A DNA stretch of 58,704 nt from Deltaproteobacteria bacterium (GTDB taxonomy: Bacteria; Desulfobacterota; Deferrisomatia; Deferrisomatales; JACRMM01): the NCBI GenBank assembly GCA_016214985.1, contig JACRMM010000047.1:1-58704 (forward strand). The letters run 5' to 3'. The translations under genes were made by a program, and so were the position numbers. Below, piece after piece: positions 54,073 to 58,704 of the stretch; within the stretch, counting starts at the first letter, position 1, and each line of letters starts with the position of its first letter. The notes beneath the pieces are model-generated. The model made no database searches. It was not told the DNA's origin and saw only the letters and a list, made by a program, of their open reading frames with translations.

Positions 54073-55665
54073 CTACAGACCCACCTCCCGTACGCTCAGG
54101 ATGTGGGGCAACGCCGCCAGGTCGCGCAGTGCAGCGGCCGGCGCGGCGCCGTCGATGTTGACGAGAGTGATCGCCCGGCCTCCCGGCTCATCCCTCCCGT
54201 TGTTCAGACCTGAGATGTTGACGCCGTGGCGGCCGAGGCACGACCCCAGGTTTCCGATGACCCCGGGCACGTCGTCGTTGTAGATCAGGAGCAGGTTGCC
54301 GGCGGGCACGGCGTCGAGCCGGTAGGCGTCGAAGCGCACCAGCCGGGGCTCCCGGCGGCCGAAGAGCGTGCCCTCCAGGACGTGCCCGCCCCCGGGGCCC
54401 TCGACCTCCACCGAGACGAGGTCCGCGAAGTCCTGGACGTCCGACGCCACCGACGTGGTGAGGCGTAGGCCCCGCTCCAGGGCCGCCGCCTGCGCGTTGA
54501 CGGCGTTCACGCGCCCCGACAACACCCGCTGCAGGAGGCCGACCAGCACCGAGGAGGTCACGAGCTCCGGCGCCTGCTCGGCCGCGGCGCCGCGGCAGGT
54601 GACCCGGACGGTCTCGACCGGCCCGTCCACTGCCTGGGTGAGGAACAGGCCGAGCCGCTCCGCCAGGTCCAGATACGGCCTCAAGCGCCGGTAGGCGTCC
54701 GGCGAGACGGCCGGGGAGTTCACCGCGTTCGGGGCCACGCCGGAGGCGAGGTAGGAGACCACGGCCTCGGCCACTTCGACGGCCACCTTCGCCTGAGCCT
54801 CCACCGTCGACGCGCCCAGATGGGGCGTGAGGATCACCTCGTCGCGGTGGTAGAGCGGGTGGTCGGGCGGGGGCTCGACCTCGAAGACGTCCAGGGCGGC
54901 ACCGGCGACGCGGCCCGCCTCGATGGCCCCGAGCAGTGCTGCCTCGTCCACGATCCCGCCTCGGGCGCAGTTGACCACGAGCACGCCGGGCTTCACGCGG
55001 GCCAGGGCCTCGGCGCCCAGCAGCCCCTGCGTCTCGGGCGTGAGCGGCGCGTGGACGGTGAGAAAGTCAGCGGCTTCCAGCACGCGGTCCAGCCCCGCCT
55101 TCTCCACGCCGAGCTGGGCGGCCCTCTCGTTCGCGAGGTAGGGGTCGAAGGCGAGAACCCGCAGCCGAAGCGCCAGGGCCATCTCGGCGACTGCCGAGCC
55201 GATGCGTCCGACCCCGATGATCCCGAGGGTCTTGCCCCGAAGCTCACGCCCCAGGAAGCGCTTCTTCTCCCACTGACCGGCCTTCATGGACGCCGACGCC
55301 TGGGGGATGCGGCGGGCCAGACTCATCAAGAGGGCGAGCGCGTGCTCCGCCGTGGTGACCACGTTGCCGCCGGGCGCGTTGACCACCGCGATGCCCCGGC
55401 GCGTGGCGGCCTCCACGTCGATGTTGTCCACCCCGATACCGGCGCGGCCCACGATGCGAAGTTCCCGGCCTTCGGCCAGGACCGCGGCCGTGACGTCCAC
55501 GTTGGAGCGCACGATCAGGGCGTGATAGCCGGGGATCCGCTCGGCCAGCAACCCGGCGTCGCGGATGTCGGCCACGTCCACCGCGAAGCCCGACGTGCGG
55601 GCGAAGCGCTCGAGGGCGTCGGCGCCCAGGTCGCAGGTCACGAGGACTCGTTGGAGCTCGGCCAT
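54073..55665 (-). CDS. serA: D-3-phosphoglycerate dehydrogenase (long form with ASB and ACT domains)
   Basis: A 530-residue enzyme for the first step of serine synthesis, 3-phosphoglycerate to 3-phosphohydroxypyruvate. The NAD loop is GIIGVGRIGSAVAEMA near residue 148. Catalytic residues sit in NCARGGIVDE (Arg), EVEPP (Glu) and TPHLGASTVEAQ (His near 288). Residues 320-450 form the allosteric substrate-binding domain and residues 455-530 the ACT domain (LLIYNDDVPGVIGNLGSCLG), so serine feedback is likely. ATG 55665 has AAGGAG about 9 bp upstream. Confidence 0.96.
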   Translation of the reverse strand: MAELQRVLVTCDLGADALERFARTSGFAVDVADIRDAGLLAERIPGYHALIVRSNVDVTAAVLAEGRELRIVGRAGIGVDNIDVEAATRRGIAVVNAPGGNVVTTAEHALALLMSLARRIPQASASMKAGQWEKKRFLGRELRGKTLGIIGVGRIGSAVAEMALALRLRVLAFDPYLANERAAQLGVEKAGLDRVLEAADFLTVHAPLTPETQGLLGAEALARVKPGVLVVNCARGGIVDEAALLGAIEAGRVAGAALDVFEVEPPPDHPLYHRDEVILTPHLGASTVEAQAKVAVEVAEAVVSYLASGVAPNAVNSPAVSPDAYRRLRPYLDLAERLGLFLTQAVDGPVETVRVTCRGAAAEQAPELVTSSVLVGLLQRVLSGRVNAVNAQAAALERGLRLTTSVASDVQDFADLVSVEVEGPGGGHVLEGTLFGRREPRLVRFDAYRLDAVPAGNLLLIYNDDVPGVIGNLGSCLGRHGVNISGLNNGRDEPGGRAITLVNIDGAAPAAALRDLAALPHILSVREVGL

Positions 55666-55767
55666 GGTCGGTTTCTCCTTCCGGAAGACATCGGACGCGC
55701 GGGCGCTCGATGCGCCGCGCCCTCGCCTGCAGTGTGTGACCGGGTGGGGCTCCGCGCAAGCCGCTTC

Positions 55768-55796
55768 TGGTCAGACCCGGGTCCGTCCGGTAAGAT
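55768..55796 (+). promoter_or_regulatory. Promoter for the thioesterase-nitroreductase genes
   Basis: TGGTCA (55768-55773) and TAAGAT (55791-55796) are 17 bp apart; the -10 equals those at 21014 and 43954. A near-ideal ribosome site AAAGGAGGTGA lies at 55806-55816, just before ATG 55821. Confidence 0.5.
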
Positions 55797-55820
55797 CAAG
55801 CGTCCCAAAGGAGGTGACCG

Positions 55821-56276
55821 ATGCCCCGAAATCGCCGCCGCGCGGAGCTCCTGCACGCCTTCAACGAGGTCGCGCCGATCGCGCGCACCTTCGGCATGAC
55901 CCTCGCCTTCACCGACGACGACCGGGCCGTGTGCGCGCTGCCCTACAACCCCAACCTCGACCACGCCCAGGGCGGCGTCCACGGCGGCATCTACGCGACG
56001 CTCCTGGACAGCGCAGGGTGGTTCGCCTCGGCCGTGACCCACCCCGAGGGTGTGTGGGTGACCACGGCCGAGATGTCGATCCACTTCCTCCGGGCCAGCC
56101 GAACCATGGGGCTCCGGGCCGAGGGCCGGATCCTCAAGAGGGGCCGGCGCCAGGACGTCGGCGAGATGTTCCTGTACGACGACGCGGACGAGCTCGTCGG
56201 ACACGCGACCGGGACGTTTCTCGTGCTGCCCCACGTGCCGATGGCTCAAGCGGGGCCGGAGGGGGGAGGGAGATGA
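55821..56276 (+). CDS. PaaI-like hot-dog thioesterase
   Basis: A 151-residue hot-dog protein of the PaaI/YdiI class. The catalytic-type block is NPNLDHAQGGVHGGIYATLLDSAGW near residues 46-70, followed by TTAEMSIHFLRAS. Such enzymes hydrolyse acyl-CoA esters, often aromatic ones. Its start is set by an unusually strong Shine-Dalgarno. It overlaps the nitroreductase start by four bases. Any link to the lipid cluster 15 kb away is not shown. Confidence 0.87.
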   Translation: MPRNRRRAELLHAFNEVAPIARTFGMTLAFTDDDRAVCALPYNPNLDHAQGGVHGGIYATLLDSAGWFASAVTHPEGVWVTTAEMSIHFLRASRTMGLRAEGRILKRGRRQDVGEMFLYDDADELVGHATGTFLVLPHVPMAQAGPEGGGR

Positions 56277-56848
56277 CGACTCTACGCGACCTTGTTCTTC
56301 GCAACCGAAGCTACCGGCGCTTCGACGAAGCCCACACCGTGCCGCGGGACGAACTGGTGGAGCTCGTCGGCCTCGCGCGGGCGACCGCCTCGGCCGCCAA
56401 CCGCCAGCCGCTCAAGTACGTCCTTTCCGCCGACCGGGACACGAACGAGCGGATCTTCCCGTGCCTCGCCTGGGCCGCCTACCTCACGGACTGGCCGGGC
56501 CCGGCTCCGGGCGAGCGGCCCTCGGCCTACATTGTCGTCCTCGTGGACGAGTCGATCACGACGGAGTGGTGGTGCGACGACGGCATCGCGGCCCAGACGA
56601 TCCTCCTCGGGGCGGTGGAGAAGGGGCTCGGCGGCTGCATGATCGGCGCGATCCAGAAGGAGCGGCTGCGGGCCGCCCTGGGGATCGCCGACCACTTCCG
56701 GATTCGCCTCGTGCTGGCCCTGGGGAAGCCTGCCGAGACCGTGGTGCTGGAGGACTTGCCGCCTGGCGGCGACATCCGGTACTGGCGGGACGGCGACGAG
56801 ATCCACCACGTGCCCAAGCGGCGGCTCGAGGAGCTGATCGTCGGCTGA
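56273..56848 (+). CDS. Nitroreductase-family FMN oxidoreductase
   Basis: A 191-residue flavoprotein. The FMN-binding pattern RNRSYRRFDE near residue 10 and ATASAANRQPLKYV near 38 are typical, as is GAVEKGLGGCMIGAIQ near 118. Members reduce nitro groups, quinones or flavins with NAD(P)H. It lies 12 bp before the DUF2845 gene and overlaps the thioesterase gene, so the three probably form one transcript. Confidence 0.92.
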   Translation: MTTLRDLVLRNRSYRRFDEAHTVPRDELVELVGLARATASAANRQPLKYVLSADRDTNERIFPCLAWAAYLTDWPGPAPGERPSAYIVVLVDESITTEWWCDDGIAAQTILLGAVEKGLGGCMIGAIQKERLRAALGIADHFRIRLVLALGKPAETVVLEDLPPGGDIRYWRDGDEIHHVPKRRLEELIVG

Positions 56849-56860
56849 CGGAGGGCGCAC

Positions 56861-57505
56861 ATGGCGCTGCGATCGTTGGGTTCCGCGTTGCTGCTCGGGG
56901 CGACGCTCGCCTGTGCGTCCTTTGCCGACACCCTGCGCTGCGACCGGGGCCTCGTGTCCGAGGGAGACGCGAAGGTCCAGGTTCTCAAGGCCTGCGGAGA
57001 GCCGACCTACCAGGAGCCCTACCAGGAGGAGCGTGTGAGCGGGGCCCGGAAGGGAAGGTCGGGTGCCTGGGTGGAGCGCCGCTCGACCGTGAACGTGGAC
57101 GAGTGGACCTATAACTTCGGCCCGGGCCAGTTCCTCTACACCCTCACGTTCCGAAACGGCCGCGTGACGTCCATCGCGCACAACGGGTACGGGTACCCGC
57201 CGACCACGGTCGAGGAGGGATTCCGGTACTGGGACGGCCGCGACTGCAAGGAGGGGGGCTTTCGGATCGACGACCGGAGCTTCGACGTGCTCATGAAGTG
57301 CGGCCAACCGCTGCTGCGGGAGGCGAGGGAGGAAGAGCGGGCGATCCGGGTGTTCGACGGCGACTCCCGGAGCTACCGGGAGCACCGGGTGACATTTCTC
57401 TTGGACGAGTGGACCTACAACTTCGGCTCCCGCCGCTTGATCTACGTCCTGCGGTTCACCGACGGCGTCCTGACCGAGATCGAGACGGGTGGGTATGGGT
57501 ACTGA
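56861..57505 (+). CDS. Exported protein with two DUF2845 units
   Basis: A 214-residue protein with a signal peptide (LLLGATLACASFA). Two DUF2845 copies are seen: LRCDRGLVSEGDAKVQVLKA with CGEPTYQEPYQEE, and FRIDDRSFDVLMK with CGQPLLREAREEE. Each is followed by DEWTYNFG and a GYGY end. The family is periplasmic and of unknown function; each unit has a conserved Cys. The internal duplication is unusual in length for this family (about 100 residues per unit). It is followed by a 7-bp hairpin. Confidence 0.82.
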   Translation: MALRSLGSALLLGATLACASFADTLRCDRGLVSEGDAKVQVLKACGEPTYQEPYQEERVSGARKGRSGAWVERRSTVNVDEWTYNFGPGQFLYTLTFRNGRVTSIAHNGYGYPPTTVEEGFRYWDGRDCKEGGFRIDDRSFDVLMKCGQPLLREAREEERAIRVFDGDSRSYREHRVTFLLDEWTYNFGSRRLIYVLRFTDGVLTEIETGGYGY

Positions 57506-57522
57506 AGGGGCGGATCGCCCCT
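57506..57522 (+). terminator. Hairpin right after the DUF2845 gene
   Basis: AGGGGCG and CGCCCCT form a 7-bp stem with a GAT loop, starting at the base after the stop codon. There is no T-run, so efficiency is uncertain. Confidence 0.4.
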
Positions 57523-57551
57523 GGGCGCACCCTGAGCGAGCGAAGCGGGCG

Positions 57552-57770
57552 CGCACGGGGCGAGGGGCATTCCTGGTCGTGGAGGCGTGCCAGGGCCTGC
57601 ACGCCCTTCCACGACAACTCGAAAGAGAACTCGAAACGCTGGATGCACGCGTCCCGAAGGAACTCGTCTTCGGGCCGGTCGAGCGCCTGTTGCAGACGGT
57701 CCGCGGCGGTTCGCAGATCGGCCAGGAGGCTAGATTCCTTGAGGACCGAGGATCTTGAAGAATAGGTCAA
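57552..57770 (-). pseudogene. HI0074-type nucleotidyltransferase substrate-binding protein, truncated
   Basis: On the minus strand LLADLRTAADRLQQALDRPE and QRFEFSFELSWKGVQALARL, then ECPSPR, match the first half of HI0074-family proteins, the helical partner of minimal nucleotidyltransferases (HEPT/MNT-like systems). After SPR the similarity stops and the frame runs into the terminator of the DUF2845 gene; the family's REA-x-x-GWI region is missing. A TTG at 57770 could start it. It lies just downstream of the broken nucleotidyltransferase, so the pair has decayed together. Confidence 0.65.
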
Positions 57771-57802
57771 GTTTCCCCCCGGGAGTCACGAGCGAAAGAC
57801 CG

Positions 57803-57869
57803 TCTCGCGCAGAGGAGCGGAGGCGCAGAGAACCCCTTGTGAAGTGTCTTCTCGCGCCTCTGCGGGAGA
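57803..57869. repeat. Imperfect inverted repeat with CGCAGAGGCG core
   Basis: TCTCGCGCAGAGG...GGCGCAGAGA at 57803-57831 faces TCTCGCGCCTCTGCGGGAGA at 57850-57869. CGCAGAGGCGCAGAG-type palindromes are common dispersed intergenic repeats. This one separates the two decayed genes of the nucleotidyltransferase pair. It is a third repeat family in this window. Confidence 0.55.
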
Positions 57870-57916
57870 TTGGGTTTGGGGTCGACCATGTCTCGATGGT
57901 CTGAGGCGGAGCCTCG

Positions 57917-58261
57917 CTAGAGGGTTTGTCCGTCAAGCGGCTCCACCTTTCTCAGGGCGATGGCCCGGAAGCGCTCGTCGGCCTGTCCGAAATCGACCAC
58001 GTCAAACGGCCTCAGGGTGCGCTAACGCTCCAGTTCGGCGCGAATCGCCTGGATGACGCGCGGCGGCACGGGCTCTGGCCCCAGAATCCCCACGTCGGAG
58101 CCGGGTCGCGCGGTCCCCTCTGCCTCGGCGCCGAACAGAAAGACCCGATAGGCGTCCACGTCGAGATGTCGGCCCACTGCCTCCCGCCCTGCCCGGCGCA
58201 GCGTCGCGCCGGCCAGGGCGGGCCCCGAAGATCTCCAACCTCCCGTGCTCTCGTCGGCCAT
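57917..58261 (-). pseudogene. HI0073-type minimal nucleotidyltransferase with an in-frame TAG
   Basis: One continuous minus-strand frame of 115 codons (start 58261, stop TAG 57917) is broken only by a TAG at 58022-58024. Before it: LDVDAYRVFLFGAEAEG and GSDVGILGPEPV, matching the nucleotidyltransferase core GS-(x)-G...SDxD. After it: RPFDVVDFGQADERFRAIAL, matching the end of the family. The catalytic Ser and second Asp are replaced (GA and DVG), so the enzyme would be inactive even if the TAG were read through. It precedes the HI0074-like remnant, the usual order for this toxin-antitoxin-like pair. Confidence 0.65.
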
Positions 58262-58704
58262 CCACCGTGCCTCGCGCCTAGTAATGCTCTCTCAACACGC
58301 ATACTCCGCAGGGTGGGCGTAGTGAAGGACTTTCGCGAGCTGTCGTCAAGGAAGGCCGCGCGTGCCGTCACGACCACGAGCACCGCGCCTCAAGCGGAAG
58401 CGACGCAGCCGTGATGGCGAAGTTGGGGTCGGCAGCCGCTTCCCACGTTGCACTCGTCACATCCGCCGCTGGGGACACGCGCCCCAAGGCCGTTCCCGAT
58501 GGATCCACCCGCTTCGGGGCCGTCCCCGAGAACCCGTCGCTGAAAACCCCCATGGAGGGGTTCTTCAGCACCCTGCTGATATGGCTGACACTGTCAATAG
58601 AGGAAAAGCGCCCCTTCCCCAGATTTTCTTGGTTTTGGTGTTGCTTCTCCTCCAGGGCATGAGTAGGAGCGGGGCCGATTGTGCGACGGTAGATCATGCT
58701 GATA
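58262..58704. other. Right end of the window, nothing assignable
   Basis: Short frames exist on both strands (for example plus 58411-58662) but none shows a family I recognise or a good ribosome site. G+C falls after about 58550. The sequence could belong to another mobile-element edge that continues beyond the window. Confidence 0.3.

Noticed and set aside
58411..58662. Plus and minus frames at the right end
   Set aside because: No ribosome site or recognisable family; possibly part of an element beyond the window.

Overview
The window is GC-rich (roughly 70% G+C) chromosomal DNA with very dense, often overlapping genes. Several things point to a deltaproteobacterium-like anaerobe (Desulfobacterota in the broad sense): the operon order xerC-hslV-hslU-argB-argD-argF, a tungsten-type aldehyde:ferredoxin oxidoreductase next to a MoaD/ThiS-like protein, several B12-binding radical SAM proteins, and remnants of REP-associated tyrosine transposases. 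This assignment is inference from gene content. No rRNA, tRNA or CRISPR array was seen.

Region by region. Positions 1-600 hold debris: the C-terminus of a REP-associated transposase and the last part of an M28 aminopeptidase. Positions 639-4912 hold metabolic genes (AOR, MoaD-like, methyltransferase, nucleoside phosphorylase, a small monooxygenase-fold protein). Positions 5020-6660 are a small accessory island with a broken transposase, a likely IS91-type remnant and a lower-GC gene of unknown function. Positions 6756-13062 (minus strand) are the xerC-hslVU-argBDF operon, carrying two intergenic palindromic repeats. Positions 13210-20670 hold envelope genes: two lipoproteins, a large metalloprotease/propeller/barrel protein, an LptC-like protein and one B12/radical SAM protein. 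Positions 21130-40466 are one long plus-strand biosynthetic cluster. Positions 40735-43776 hold a membrane CheA-like kinase and a CheY. Positions 44155-48563 are parE-parC. Positions 48836-52664 hold CheR, PilZ and a PAS/GAF hybrid kinase. Positions 53192-57505 hold small proteins, serA, a thioesterase, a nitroreductase and a DUF2845 protein. Positions 57506-58704 hold a decayed HI0073/HI0074-type nucleotidyltransferase pair and sequence I could not assign.

The centrepiece is the 19-kb cluster at 21130-40466. It encodes a ketoreductase, four ketosynthases with intact Cys-His-His sites, two ketosynthase-like proteins that lack the catalytic cysteine (each directly after an intact one, as KS-alpha/KS-beta pairs), two acyl carrier proteins, two hot-dog dehydratases, a thioesterase, two acyltransferases, a CrtI-like FAD desaturase/isomerase, three B12-binding radical SAM proteins, a GT2-DUF2062 glycosyltransferase, a PagL-like outer-membrane deacylase and a dedicated phosphopantetheinyl transferase. 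A fourth radical SAM protein, closely similar to one inside, sits 2.6 kb upstream. A consensus promoter (TTGACG-17 bp-TAAGAT) lies just before the first gene. The set looks like a type II fatty-acid/polyene pathway whose chain is remodelled by CrtI-type and radical SAM chemistry and then attached to an envelope lipid. It resembles aryl polyene clusters but lacks the aryl starter genes, and its CrtI + FabF + FabZ + ACP + radical SAM content recalls the gene sets proposed for ladderane lipids in anammox bacteria. The product cannot be read from sequence; the cluster is the best candidate here for an undescribed system.
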